A DNA stretch of 32,809 bases from a virus: the IMG/VR virus record IMGVR_UViG_3300008459_000201, positions 1 to 32,809 of that record; one strand, given 5' to 3'. Numbering within the stretch: the first letter of the stretch is position 1; each line of letters opens with the position of its first letter. Both the position numbers and the translations under genes were made by a program. Below are positions 8,931-17,629 of the stretch, piece after piece. The notes beneath the pieces were generated by a model. The model worked only from the letters and a program-made list of their open reading frames with translations, did not search any database and had not been told where the DNA came from.

Positions 8931-8968
8931 AAAAATCTCCTAAATACCAAGAGTATAAGGAGATTTTT
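8931..8968 (+). promoter_or_regulatory. Perfect 11-bp hairpin covering the gp13 ribosome-binding site
   Basis: AAAAATCTCCT (8931-8941) is an exact complement of AGGAGATTTTT (8958-8968) with a 16-nt loop. The right arm contains the AAGGAG Shine-Dalgarno and abuts ATG 8969. In RNA reading through from upstream, the site would be buried. The A-rich and T-rich arms could also give bidirectional termination. Confidence 0.75.
8940..8947 (+). promoter_or_regulatory. T4-type late promoter for gp13 (CTAAATAC)
   Basis: CTAAATAC lies almost entirely in the loop of the 8931-8968 hairpin. With T4 geometry (octamer at -13 to -6) +1 falls at about 8953, so late RNA would lack the left arm and leave the AAGGAG free. 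Confidence 0.6.
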
Positions 8969-9712
8969 ATGGCTGTACCTACAAGCAGAGCTACCTTCAA
9001 AGAATATTGCTTACGCAAACTTGGTAAACCAGTAATTGAGATCAACGTCGATGATGATCAAGTAGATGACAGAATTGACGAGTGTATTAGATATTATTGG
9101 GATTACCACTTTGATGGTACAGAGAAGACTTATTACAAGCACTTAATTACTGATCAAACTAAGATCGACAAGTATATTACATTGCCCGAAAACATCATCG
9201 GAGCAATTCGTGTATTCCAAATTGGTGATCCTTCTATTAGAGCTAGCGATATGTTTAATATCCGCTACCAGATTGCTCTTAATGACTTGTACCAACTAAC
9301 TACTGTTTCCTTGCTGCCTTATTATATGGCTATGCAGCACCTGGGAACTATCACTGAACTATTGGTAGGTCAGCAACCCATTAGATACAATAGACATACT
9401 AATAAAATGTATGTTGATATGGATTGGACCAAGATTGATGTTGGCCAATACCTGTTGGTAGAAGCATATGAGGTGATCGACCCCGACACATATACTAATG
9501 CTTGGGGTGATCGTTGGTTGCAAGAATACACAACACAGAAGATCAAATACCAGTGGGGATCCAACCTGACAAAGTTCAATGGAATGGTTCTTCCAGGTGG
9601 TGTTCAATTCAATGGCGAAAGAATTCTCGATGACGCAGAAAAAGCTATTGAAAAACTAGAACAAGAGATGATCAGCAGCTACTCACTGCCTGTAGCAGAT
9701 ATGATAGGCTAA
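8969..9712 (+). CDS. gp13: gp13-like neck protein
   Basis: A 247-residue protein with the N-terminal pattern of T4-like gp13 (FKEYCLRKLGKPVIEINV, IRYYWDYHFDGT). T4 gp13 is about 309 residues, and aquatic relatives are commonly shorter. With gp14 it forms the neck that closes the packaged head and joins it to the tail. It is first in the order 13-14-15-16-17-18-19-20, which supports the call. ATG 8969 has AAGGAG six bases upstream, embedded in a hairpin with a late promoter in its loop. One base separates it from gp14. Confidence 0.88.
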   Translation: MAVPTSRATFKEYCLRKLGKPVIEINVDDDQVDDRIDECIRYYWDYHFDGTEKTYYKHLITDQTKIDKYITLPENIIGAIRVFQIGDPSIRASDMFNIRYQIALNDLYQLTTVSLLPYYMAMQHLGTITELLVGQQPIRYNRHTNKMYVDMDWTKIDVGQYLLVEAYEVIDPDTYTNAWGDRWLQEYTTQKIKYQWGSNLTKFNGMVLPGGVQFNGERILDDAEKAIEKLEQEMISSYSLPVADMIG

Positions 9713-9713
9713 C

Positions 9714-10442
9714 GTGGCAACTAATTTCTTTTTTAACAACTTTCAATCTTCGCAGGAGCAGATGCTCATTGCGGATTTGGTAATTGAATCAATTAAGATT
9801 TACGGTCTTGATTGTTGGTACATTCCCAAAAGAGAAGTAAACAAAGATAACATATATGGAGAAGATTCTCTTGTAGAGTACAACACTTCCTATATGGTTG
9901 AGATGTATGTTAAGAATGTTGAAGGCTTTGCTGGCGAAGGCGACTTCTTATCTAAGTTTAACGTTGAAATCAGAGATCAGATGACTCTGACTATTGCTAG
10001 ACGCACTTTTGAAGATGAAGTTCAGCACTATGAGTCTGGGTATACTAGACCACGTGAAGGTGATTTGATCTTCATGCCTCTCAATAATAAAATATTCCAA
10101 ATTAAATTTGTTGAGCATGAACCCGTCTTTTATCAGATGGGTGCTTTACAAATGTATGACTTGAAGTGTGAGTTGTTTGAATACAGTAATGAAATTATCA
10201 ATACAGGTTTTGATGTTATTGATGATCTTCAAAACAAGTATTCTGATGCAATGAATTCTTTTGCTATTACAACTGAGAGTGATCTAGAACTTAAAATGGA
10301 AGATGGGTATTCACTGATCAGAGAAGAGTTCGATCTAGAAGTTCAAGATGTACTATCAGATAACTTTGATGTTCAAACGGAATCAGATGACTTCTTAGAC
10401 TTTACCGAAGCTGATCCATTCAGTGAAGGAGGTAGGTACTAA
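9714..10442 (+). CDS. gp14: gp14-like neck protein
   Basis: A 242-residue protein starting at GTG (9714), one base after the gp13 stop. The N-terminus NFFFNNFQSSQEQMLIADLVIESIKIYG and the following PKREVNKDNIYGED match the T4-like gp14 family; T4 gp14 is 256 residues. It acts with gp13 in the head-completion neck. The C-terminal third is acidic (EMEDGYS, DNFDVQTESDDFLDF). The stop overlaps the gp15 ATG (TAATG). The GTG start has no strong Shine-Dalgarno, so translation probably depends on coupling to gp13. Confidence 0.88.
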   Translation: MATNFFFNNFQSSQEQMLIADLVIESIKIYGLDCWYIPKREVNKDNIYGEDSLVEYNTSYMVEMYVKNVEGFAGEGDFLSKFNVEIRDQMTLTIARRTFEDEVQHYESGYTRPREGDLIFMPLNNKIFQIKFVEHEPVFYQMGALQMYDLKCELFEYSNEIINTGFDVIDDLQNKYSDAMNSFAITTESDLELKMEDGYSLIREEFDLEVQDVLSDNFDVQTESDDFLDFTEADPFSEGGRY

Positions 10443-11278
10443 TGTTGGGTCATACATTTTATCACAATACAATCAGAAGGTATGTAATTCTGTTCGGTAC
10501 ATTATTTAATGATATTCACATTAATAGAGTAGATACCGATAGAAACGTTACACGTACTATCAAGGTTCCCATCTCGTATGGTCCAAAAGAAAAGATGCTG
10601 GCAAGATTGGATGCTGATCCAAACTTAAATAGACCTGCAATCGTTTTGCCTAGAATGAGTTTTGAATTAACAGATCTCAATTATGGGCCAACTAGAAAGC
10701 TAAACACAGTTGGAAAGATTGTTGCTGCTAATCCGGACGATGCTAATTCAGCAAAGTATCAATTCACGCCAGTACCATATGACTTGAATTTTATTCTATC
10801 GATTGCTGTTAAGAATGCTGATGATGGTACTAGAATCCTTGAACAAATACTTCCTTTCTTTACACCCAATTGGAATTCCACTGTGGAATTAATTCCAGAA
10901 CTTGGAATTAAGCTTGATATTCCAATTGTGCTTAATGCTGTTTCTTCTGAAGACACATACGAAGGTAACTTTGAAGAACGAAGATCCATTGTATGGACTC
11001 TAAGCTTCACAATGAAGGGTTACATATTTGGACCAACAAGACCTACCGGTGCAAATGGTTCTGCTCCAATCATTAAACTTGCTAACGTTAACTTTTACGA
11101 TACGTCTACATATACTAATATAGATGATGCTGTAGGTAATCTGGATGTTGTTGAAAACATCACCATTACGCCAGGTATGTTAGCTAATGGTTCACCAACA
11201 ACAAACGCGGCAGCCTCAGTGAGTTCTGATTTAATTAATGCAAACAGTAATTATGGATACATCATCACAAAGTCGTGA
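10442..11278 (+). CDS. gp15: gp15-like tail terminator/sheath-stabilising protein
   Basis: A 278-residue protein beginning LGHTFYHNTIRRYVILFGTL, the family start of T4 gp15 (272 residues). gp15 forms the hexameric ring at the top of the contractile tail that caps the sheath and docks to the neck. The conserved block PISYGPKEKMLARLDADP is present. A GGAGG lies about ten bases before ATG 10442, and the start overlaps the gp14 stop. Its 3' end overlaps gp16 by 26 bp. Length and position both fit gp15. Confidence 0.88.
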   Translation: MLGHTFYHNTIRRYVILFGTLFNDIHINRVDTDRNVTRTIKVPISYGPKEKMLARLDADPNLNRPAIVLPRMSFELTDLNYGPTRKLNTVGKIVAANPDDANSAKYQFTPVPYDLNFILSIAVKNADDGTRILEQILPFFTPNWNSTVELIPELGIKLDIPIVLNAVSSEDTYEGNFEERRSIVWTLSFTMKGYIFGPTRPTGANGSAPIIKLANVNFYDTSTYTNIDDAVGNLDVVENITITPGMLANGSPTTNAAASVSSDLINANSNYGYIITKS

Positions 11279-11636
11279 TATTATAGCAGACAGCTTAAAC
11301 CTCGAACCTATCGAGAATATCAAAGCTGCTGAACAAAGTCAGATTATTGATGACTTTGAATATGCTCGAGGCAATATGATTGCCGTAATCGAGAAGGGTC
11401 AGGAAGCCCTCAGTGGCATTCTCGACGTTGCTGGTATGAGTCAGCATCCAAGAAGCTATGAAGTCGTTGCAACGCTGGTTAAAGCGGTTGCTGACGCTAA
11501 TAAAGACTTGTTAGAGCTTTCCAAGAAAAGAAAAGATCTTGAGAAAGTAGAAAATGGTGGTCCACAAACTGTAAACAACAATCTATATCTTGGATCGACT
11601 GCTGATCTACTGAAGTTGTTAAAGGACAATAAGTGA
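11253..11636 (+). CDS. gp16: gp16-like terminase small subunit
   Basis: The preferred start ATG 11253 gives 127 residues (MDTSSQSRD); an in-frame ATG at 11238 would add five. The gene lies between gp15 and gp17 as in T4. The central region (EYARGNMIAVIEKGQEAL, ... RSYEVVATLVKAVADANKDLLELSKKRKDL) predicts the long helical hairpin of T4-like small terminases, which form rings that regulate packaging by gp17. It overlaps gp15 at its 5' end and gp17 by four bases (GTGA). T4 gp16 is somewhat longer (164 residues). The call rests on position and helical pattern more than on a catalytic motif. Confidence 0.82.
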   Translation: MDTSSQSRDIIADSLNLEPIENIKAAEQSQIIDDFEYARGNMIAVIEKGQEALSGILDVAGMSQHPRSYEVVATLVKAVADANKDLLELSKKRKDLEKVENGGPQTVNNNLYLGSTADLLKLLKDNK

Positions 11637-13252
11637 GTGAAGGCTATCTTGGTAATAAGAACCTTAAGAAGTCTGATGTAAAGATTGACTTTACTCCTGA
11701 GCAAGTCAGAGAGTATATTAAGTGCGCTAAAGACCCAATCCATTTTATTAAGTCTTACGTTAAAATTATTAACGTTGACCAAGGTTTGATCCCATTCAAA
11801 ATGTGGGAGTTCCAAGAAGACATGGTTCTCACAGCTGTTCAAGAACGCTTTGTTGTCGCAAAGATGCCTCGTCAGGTGGGTAAGACAACAACAGTTGCGT
11901 CTTTGATCCTTTGGCAAATCCTATTCAACGAAAATTATAATGTTGCTATTCTTGCTAACAAAGAAAGACAGGCTCGTGAAATTTTGTCTCGTATCCAGTT
12001 AGCTTATGAACATTTACCTAGATGGATGCAGCAAGGTATTGTTGAGTGGAATAAAGGTAACTTAGAATTAGAAAACGGGTCTAAGGTTCTTGCAAGCTCA
12101 ACCACATCAAGCGCAATTCGTGGTGGATCTTTTAACTTAGTTTACTTGGATGAGTTTGCGTTCGTTCCAACCAACATCCAAGAAGACTTCTTTGCTTCTG
12201 TCTATCCTACTATTTCATCTGGTAAGACTACTAAAGTATTAATCACATCTACACCTAACGGACTTAATATGTTCTACAAGTTGTGGGTGGATAGTGAAGA
12301 GAATAGAAACTCTTATAAGCGTGTGGATGTACACTGGAGTGATATTCCAGGTCGTGATGAAGAGTGGAAAGCTGAAACTATCAAGAATACTTCTGAGGAA
12401 CAGTTCCGTCAGGAGTTTGAATGCGAGTTCTTAGGATCTTCTAACACATTGATCTCGCCTAATGTACTAAGAAGAATGGTGTTCAGGACTCCAATTGATT
12501 CTTCTGAAGAGGGCTTAAAGATCTATTCTGCTCCTATCCAAGATAGACTTTATACATTAGTTGCTGATACGTCAAGAGCCAAGGGTCTAGATTATAGTGC
12601 GTTTGCGGTGATCGATGTTTCAGAAGTACCTTACAAGACAGTGGCCACGTTCAGGAACAATACAGTATCCTCATTGATATATCCAACAGTTATCGAACAA
12701 ACAGCTAAGCATTATAATAGAGCATTGGTTCTTGTAGAGACAAATGACGTTGGCCAACAAGTTGCTGATATCCTGTATCACGAACTTGAATATGACAATA
12801 TCATCTACACTTCAAGCGACGGTGCAGGACAGTATATTTCCACTGGTCACGGAAGAACTCAATCGATAGGTGTTAAGACATCCAAGCAAGTGAAGAGAAT
12901 CGGTTGTAGCGTTCTTAAAACTTTGATCGAGAACAATAAACTCATCATTGAAGATTATAATACAATCAATGAGTTGTCCAGGTTTGCGTTGAAAGGCTCG
13001 TCTTACGAAGCTGAGGATGGTAACGATGACTTGGTGATGTGCCATGTATTGTTTGCATGGATGAGCACTCAGGATTACTTCAAAGAGGTAACTAGTGGGG
13101 ACATCCGGCTAAATCTATATAATGAGCAGCAAAAAATGTTAGAAGAGAGTATGTTGCCCTTTGGTATCATAGATGACAAGAGGGATATGGTGCAAGATTT
13201 CCAAGTAGTAGAATTGGAGCATGTGTCTTTTGATACCTGGATGAGAAGCTAG
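11633..13252 (+). CDS. gp17: gp17 terminase large subunit (packaging ATPase-nuclease)
   Basis: A 539-residue packaging motor. The ATPase domain has Walker A MPRQVGKTT (residues 78-86), Walker B LVYLDE (169-174, Asp173-Glu174) and the coupling-type motif ITSTPNGLN. The C-terminal RNase H-like nuclease has its first acidic site in LVADTSRAKGLDYS (around residue 312), a second in LVETNDVG and a late acidic site in NDDLVMCHVLF. T4 gp17 is 610 residues. GTG 11633 overlaps the gp16 stop as GTGA, and MSEGYLGN is a plausible family start. It hydrolyses ATP to translocate DNA into the prohead and cuts concatemers. Confidence 0.95.
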   Translation: MSEGYLGNKNLKKSDVKIDFTPEQVREYIKCAKDPIHFIKSYVKIINVDQGLIPFKMWEFQEDMVLTAVQERFVVAKMPRQVGKTTTVASLILWQILFNENYNVAILANKERQAREILSRIQLAYEHLPRWMQQGIVEWNKGNLELENGSKVLASSTTSSAIRGGSFNLVYLDEFAFVPTNIQEDFFASVYPTISSGKTTKVLITSTPNGLNMFYKLWVDSEENRNSYKRVDVHWSDIPGRDEEWKAETIKNTSEEQFRQEFECEFLGSSNTLISPNVLRRMVFRTPIDSSEEGLKIYSAPIQDRLYTLVADTSRAKGLDYSAFAVIDVSEVPYKTVATFRNNTVSSLIYPTVIEQTAKHYNRALVLVETNDVGQQVADILYHELEYDNIIYTSSDGAGQYISTGHGRTQSIGVKTSKQVKRIGCSVLKTLIENNKLIIEDYNTINELSRFALKGSSYEAEDGNDDLVMCHVLFAWMSTQDYFKEVTSGDIRLNLYNEQQKMLEESMLPFGIIDDKRDMVQDFQVVELEHVSFDTWMRS

Positions 13253-13264
13253 AGAATAGCAATT

Positions 13265-13272
13265 TATAAATA
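13265..13272 (+). promoter_or_regulatory. T4-type late promoter for gp18 (TATAAATA)
   Basis: An exact TATAAATA in the gp17-gp18 gap, with predicted +1 at 13278 and a leader of about 44 nt to ATG 13322. A strong consensus site fits the need for many sheath subunits. Confidence 0.82.
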
Positions 13273-13288
13273 CCTCTAACCGTTCTTG

Positions 13289-13296
13289 CATAAATA
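13289..13296 (+). promoter_or_regulatory. Second late-promoter-like octamer (CATAAATA)
   Basis: CATAAATA lies 24 bp downstream of the first motif and would give +1 near 13302. It may act as a tandem late promoter for gp18, or may be chance in an A/T-rich leader. Confidence 0.45.
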
Positions 13297-13321
13297 AAAA
13301 TTCTTTTTGAGGGAGATGAAC

Positions 13322-15388
13322 ATGCCTTTCCAAGTTAGTCCAGGCGTAAATGTTTCAGAAATTGACCTAACAACGGTTGTCCCTGCTGTTTCTTCTACCG
13401 AAGGTGCCATTGCTGGTGTCTTTCGTTGGGGTCCAGTAGGTGAAAGAGTCTTAGTTGACTCCGAGTCAAATCTAGTAAATAGATTTGGCAAACCAACCAA
13501 TCATAATGCTGAAACATTCTTTACCGCCGCAAATTTCTTATCATATGGTAACAAGCTATACGTAGTTAGAGCAGCCAACACCACAGCTAATGCTGATGGT
13601 ACTTCGGTTGTTTTATCTTCTGTTGCTAATACTGGTGCCGTTACAAATACAGAAGTGCAAACCGCAACTGTAAAAAATAGCGATGCTTATGATTCTATTA
13701 CTTTCGACAGCGACATTAAATATGTTGCCAAATACCCAGGTTTAATTGGTGACTCTTTGAAGATCTCTGTTTGCGATTCTGCAGACGCTTTTACTTCTAC
13801 AGCTAACCTCAATGGTGGCAATGCTAACGTTGCTGCAGGTGTTTTGAGTACAGAAGTTGGTAATACAATTATTCGTTTTGCCTTGGCAAATTCTGCTACC
13901 GGCACTTTGGCTGAAGCAAACACACAAGCAAATACTGTTCTAGCAACATTGACAGTTGGCGATTTCGTCAAAGTAGGTAACACAAGTATTGGTGAACAAT
14001 ACATGAAGATTAGTGCTTTGGACGCTGCTCCACAGTCTAATGCAACGCACCGTTACATTGACATCACAACAGAATCAAAGTACCAGTTGTCTACAGCATT
14101 CACTGCTAATACAATCACTCGTTACTGGGAACACTACAACACTGTTGATGGTGCTCCAGGTCAGTCTAACTACCAATTAAACTTTGGTAACACAAGCGCA
14201 AGCGATGAGCTGCACGTTGTTGTAACCGATGAAGATGGTTTGTTCAGTGGTGTTCCAGGAACTATTCTGGAAGTATTTGAGCGTGTTTCAAGATCTACTG
14301 ATGCTAAGAACGAAGATGGTTCTACTAATTACTACAAAACAGTAATCAATGATGGTTCCTCATATGTTTGGTGGGCAGGTGATAGAACAGGTGCTACTTC
14401 AGCAGCTGCAACATCACTAGCAACATCATCAAACTCCAAACCATTGTCACTGAGCTTCCAAGGTGCTAAAGATGGTGAAGTTGAAGGTACTGTTGGTCTA
14501 GGTACAGTTTTAGCTGGTTACGACTTGTTCGGATCTGCTGAAAGTGTAGACATCTCCTTGGTGTTGACTGGTAAGTCTTATGGTGGAACAAATGGTGAGC
14601 AACTTGCTAACTACTTGATCGATAATATTGCTGAAGTTCGTAAGGACTGTGTAGTGTTTGCATCACCACAAAAAGCTGACGTTGTTAACAATGCTGGCTC
14701 AGAAGCGAATGATGTTGTAACATTCCGTAACAGCATGAGAAGCACTTCTTACGCAGTTCTGGATTCTGGTTACAAATACCAGTATGACAAGTACAATGAC
14801 ATCTACCGTTGGATTCCTCTAAACGGCGACGTTGCTGGTCTATGTGTTCGCACTGATGATCAGAGAGATCCATGGTTCTCACCAGCTGGTTTCAACCGTG
14901 GTCAGATCAAGAATCTAGTTAAACTTGCTTACAACCCTGCAAAAGCATATCGTGATCAATTGTATAAGTCTGGTGTGAACCCAGTTGTTACATTCCCAGG
15001 TCAAGGTACGATTCTGTTCGGTGACAAAACTCTGTTGTCTAAGCCAAGCGCTTTCGATAGAATCAACGTACGTAGATTGTTTATTGTTTTGGAAAAAGCA
15101 ATTGCAACTGCTGCTAAGTTTACATTGTTTGAGTTCAACGATGACTTCACAAGAGCTCAATTCCGTAACTTAGTCGAACCATTCTTGCGTGACGTCCAAG
15201 GTCGTCGTGGCATTTATGATTTCAAGGTTGTTTGTGATACTACAAACAACACTGGTGAAGTTATCGACAGAAACGAGTTTGTTGGAGACATCTACATCAA
15301 ACCAGCTAAGTCTATTAACTACATCCAGTTGAATTTCGTTGCCGTTAGAACGGGCGTTGAGTTCTCTGAAGTTGTCGGTCAATTTTAA
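13322..15388 (+). CDS. gp18: gp18 contractile tail sheath protein
   Basis: A 688-residue protein starting MPFQVSPGVNVSEIDLTTVVP, the typical sheath N-terminus. ATG 13322 is preferred because GAGGGAG (13309-13315) lies six bases upstream; ATG 13316 and TTG 13307 are in frame but poorly placed. The C-terminus (IKPAKSINYIQLNFVAVRTGVEFSEVVGQF) is the conserved sheath core that links neighbouring subunits. T4 gp18 is 659 residues. The middle is rich in Thr/Ser/Ala/Asn, matching the variable outer domain. It contracts around the gp19 tube during infection. It is preceded by one or two late promoters. Confidence 0.95.
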   Translation: MPFQVSPGVNVSEIDLTTVVPAVSSTEGAIAGVFRWGPVGERVLVDSESNLVNRFGKPTNHNAETFFTAANFLSYGNKLYVVRAANTTANADGTSVVLSSVANTGAVTNTEVQTATVKNSDAYDSITFDSDIKYVAKYPGLIGDSLKISVCDSADAFTSTANLNGGNANVAAGVLSTEVGNTIIRFALANSATGTLAEANTQANTVLATLTVGDFVKVGNTSIGEQYMKISALDAAPQSNATHRYIDITTESKYQLSTAFTANTITRYWEHYNTVDGAPGQSNYQLNFGNTSASDELHVVVTDEDGLFSGVPGTILEVFERVSRSTDAKNEDGSTNYYKTVINDGSSYVWWAGDRTGATSAAATSLATSSNSKPLSLSFQGAKDGEVEGTVGLGTVLAGYDLFGSAESVDISLVLTGKSYGGTNGEQLANYLIDNIAEVRKDCVVFASPQKADVVNNAGSEANDVVTFRNSMRSTSYAVLDSGYKYQYDKYNDIYRWIPLNGDVAGLCVRTDDQRDPWFSPAGFNRGQIKNLVKLAYNPAKAYRDQLYKSGVNPVVTFPGQGTILFGDKTLLSKPSAFDRINVRRLFIVLEKAIATAAKFTLFEFNDDFTRAQFRNLVEPFLRDVQGRRGIYDFKVVCDTTNNTGEVIDRNEFVGDIYIKPAKSINYIQLNFVAVRTGVEFSEVVGQF

Positions 15389-15390
15389 TC

Positions 15391-15398
15391 GATAAATA
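15391..15398 (+). promoter_or_regulatory. T4-type late promoter for gp19 (GATAAATA)
   Basis: GATAAATA (seven of eight to consensus) in the 28-bp gp18-gp19 gap. Predicted +1 is 15404, just at the GAGGAG Shine-Dalgarno, leaving a 13-nt leader before ATG 15417. Confidence 0.75.
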
Positions 15399-15416
15399 TA
15401 AAAGAGGAGAACAAAC

Positions 15417-15968
15417 ATGGCTTTTAATGTCAATGAAATCAGAAGTCAGTTAACCCTTGGAGGAGCGAGAGCTTCTCTCTTCCAAGTTCAGTTTACTAAC
15501 CCTGCTAATGCTATTGCTGATCTGAAAGTTCCTTTCATGGTCAAGGCAGCACAAATTCCTGCTTCTACTTTGGGTGTTATCGAAGTTCCGTACTTCGGCC
15601 GTAAAGTAAGATTGGCTGGCGATCGCGTATTTGCTGATTGGACAGTTACCGTTATTAATGACGAAGACTTCCTGATCAGAAACGCAATGGAGCAATGGTC
15701 TAACGAGATCAATTCCCTTCAAGGCAACTTGAGAGGTTTTGGAGCAGCTAGCCCATTACTATATAAATCTACTGCTGAAGTGACACAGTTCTCAAAGACT
15801 GGTGCACCAATCAGAACTTATAAATTTAATGGAATTTTCCCAACAGAAATCTCTCCAATTGAGATGTCATGGGAAACTACTGATGCGATTGAAGAATTCA
15901 CTGTTACTTTCCAGTATGATTATTGGGAAGTTAGTGGAGGTATTACCGGTAATGCTGGTGGTATCTAA
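15417..15968 (+). CDS. gp19: gp19 tail tube protein
   Basis: A 183-residue protein beginning MAFNVNEIRSQLTLGGARAS, the T4-like tube N-terminus (T4 gp19 is 163 residues). Family landmarks are VPFMVKAAQIPAST, VPYFGRKVRLAGDRVFADW, NDEDFLIRNAMEQWSNEI and FNGIFPTEISPIEMSW. It stacks as hexameric rings to form the inner tube through which DNA passes. GAGGAG lies eight bases upstream of the ATG. It directly follows the sheath gene, as in all T4-like phages. A paralogue of the same fold occurs at 21959-22480. Confidence 0.94.
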   Translation: MAFNVNEIRSQLTLGGARASLFQVQFTNPANAIADLKVPFMVKAAQIPASTLGVIEVPYFGRKVRLAGDRVFADWTVTVINDEDFLIRNAMEQWSNEINSLQGNLRGFGAASPLLYKSTAEVTQFSKTGAPIRTYKFNGIFPTEISPIEMSWETTDAIEEFTVTFQYDYWEVSGGITGNAGGI

Positions 15969-15978
15969 TATATAAGGT

Positions 15979-16000
15979 AGAGGGGCCATATGGCCCTTCT
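15979..16000 (+). terminator. Hairpin in the gp19-gp20 gap
   Basis: An inverted repeat centred on CCATATGG, with arms 979-989 and 990-1000 of the 15-16 kb block, pairs over 11 positions with one G-U; the real loop must open about four bases. No T-run follows. It may attenuate transcription or protect the 3' end of abundant gp19 mRNA rather than act as a strong terminator. Confidence 0.5.
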
Positions 16001-16017
16001 CCCACTATGGAGTAAAA

Positions 16018-17610
16018 ATGGCAGAACTATTTGGGTTTGAGATCCGCAGGAAGGGTCTGACAACCAAGCAAGAAGACGAAAACTTACAAACGTTTGCACC
16101 AAAGCAAGAAGATGATGGTGCTCTCGTCGTTGCATCTGGTGGAGCTTACGGAACATATGTTGACCTAGAAGGTGCAGCAAGAACCGAAGCAGAGTTGGTC
16201 ACCAAGTACAGAGACATGATGCAGCACCCAGAAGTCGATGCTGCTGTCGATGATATTGTCAATGAAGCAATTGTGATTGAGAAGGGCACTAAGCCCGTTG
16301 AAATCGATCTAGGAGAGGTTAAACTTTCAGCTAACATCAAGAAGATGATTGCTGAGGAGTTCGACACTATTTTACAATTATTAAAATTCAATACACAGAG
16401 TTATGACTTATTCAAGTTATGGTACGTAGATGGTAGAATTTACTTCCATGCTGTTATTGATGAATCAGATCCCAGAGCAGGGATTAAAGAATTAAGAAAC
16501 ATTGACCCACGTAAGATGCGTAAGGTCAGAGAAGTTAAAAAGAAAAAAGATCCGACTTCCAAAGCGGATATAACCAAAACACAGAACGAATACTTTATCT
16601 ACAACGATAAAGGGTTTGCGGCACTGAATAACTCTTTATCCCAAACAGCTGGTGCTACTGGTTTAAAGATTGCTAAAGACTCAATCATCCATTGCACATC
16701 TGGTTTAATGGATACAAACTCAACACTTGTCCTTTCCTATTTGCACAAAGCAATCAAGCCTCTTAATCAATTAAGAGCTTTGGAGGATGCTGTTGTCATC
16801 TACAGAATTTCAAGAGCTCCAGAACGTAGAATCTTTTACATCGACGTCGGTAACCTTCCAAAGATGAAGGCTGAACAATATCTCCGTGATATGATGGTTC
16901 GTCATAAGAACAAACTTGTGTACGACTCTGCCACTGGCGAGATCAGAGACGATCGTAAGTTCATGACAATGCTCGAAGATTACTGGTTGCCTCGTAGAGA
17001 AGGTAACAGAGGAACTGAGATCACTACATTGCCAGCTGGCCAGAACCTTGGTGAGATGCAAGATGTTGAATACTTTCAGAAGAAGTTGTACAGATCTTTG
17101 ATCGTTCCTGAGACCAGATTGAGCGATGAGAACAATTTCAACTTAGGTAATAATGGTGAGATCTCAAGAGATGAGATCAAGTTCTCTAAGTTTGTTGATC
17201 GTTTAAGAACAAGATTTAATCAGCTGTTCATTAAGGCTTTAGAGAAGCAATGTGTTCTCAAAGGGATTATGACCTCTGATGAGTGGAAAGAAGTTGCTAA
17301 CAGCATCACTTTCCAGTACGCAAGAGATAACTATTTTGCAGAACAAAAGAATAATCAAATTCTTCAAGGTAGAGCAACCCTGCTTATGCAAATGCAACCT
17401 ACTATTGGTAAGTACTATTCTCATACGTGGGTTAGAGAAAACATCCTCATGCAAACAGAAGAGGATATTGAAGAGATGGATCAACAGATTGCAGAAGAGC
17501 AGTCTGTGGAACAATACCAACCAGCCGACGAACGAGCTGGTGGACCTCCTCAAGGTGGCACACCTTTTGGCGGAGGTTCTAGTAATCAAAACCCCAGTGA
17601 ACAAACTTGA
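16018..17610 (+). CDS. gp20: gp20 portal vertex protein
   Basis: A 530-residue protein placed between gp19 and the prohead core genes, as in T4 (gp20, 524 residues). Landmarks are LFGFEIRRK near the start, KYRDMMQHPEVDAAVDDIVNEA, NIDPRKMRKVREVKKKKD, RALEDAVVIYRISRAPERR and IDVGNLPKMKAEQYL. It forms the dodecameric portal that nucleates prohead assembly and is the channel for gp17-driven packaging. ATG 16018 follows GGAG by seven bases. The C-terminus is rich in Gln/Glu then Gly/Pro (GGPPQGGTPFGGG), a flexible tail. Its stop codon overlaps a late promoter octamer for gp67. Confidence 0.95.
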   Translation: MAELFGFEIRRKGLTTKQEDENLQTFAPKQEDDGALVVASGGAYGTYVDLEGAARTEAELVTKYRDMMQHPEVDAAVDDIVNEAIVIEKGTKPVEIDLGEVKLSANIKKMIAEEFDTILQLLKFNTQSYDLFKLWYVDGRIYFHAVIDESDPRAGIKELRNIDPRKMRKVREVKKKKDPTSKADITKTQNEYFIYNDKGFAALNNSLSQTAGATGLKIAKDSIIHCTSGLMDTNSTLVLSYLHKAIKPLNQLRALEDAVVIYRISRAPERRIFYIDVGNLPKMKAEQYLRDMMVRHKNKLVYDSATGEIRDDRKFMTMLEDYWLPRREGNRGTEITTLPAGQNLGEMQDVEYFQKKLYRSLIVPETRLSDENNFNLGNNGEISRDEIKFSKFVDRLRTRFNQLFIKALEKQCVLKGIMTSDEWKEVANSITFQYARDNYFAEQKNNQILQGRATLLMQMQPTIGKYYSHTWVRENILMQTEEDIEEMDQQIAEEQSVEQYQPADERAGGPPQGGTPFGGGSSNQNPSEQT

Positions 17611-17616
17611 TAAATA
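17609..17616 (+). promoter_or_regulatory. T4-type late promoter for gp67 (GATAAATA)
   Basis: GATAAATA overlaps the gp20 stop. Predicted +1 is 17622, inside the GGAG (17620-17623) of gp67, leaving an 8-nt leader with a cut Shine-Dalgarno. Read-through gp20 mRNA would retain the full site. Confidence 0.6.
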
Positions 17617-17629
17617 ATTGGAGATTAAT

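Noticed and set aside
8931-8968. Hairpin read only as a terminator after the modification genes
   Set aside because: Termination is possible, but the ATG abuts the stem, the Shine-Dalgarno is inside it and a late promoter is in the loop, so translational control explains more.
13307-13321. TTG 13307 or ATG 13316 as the gp18 start
   Set aside because: GAGGGAG is correctly spaced only for ATG 13322, and MPFQVSPGV is the family start.
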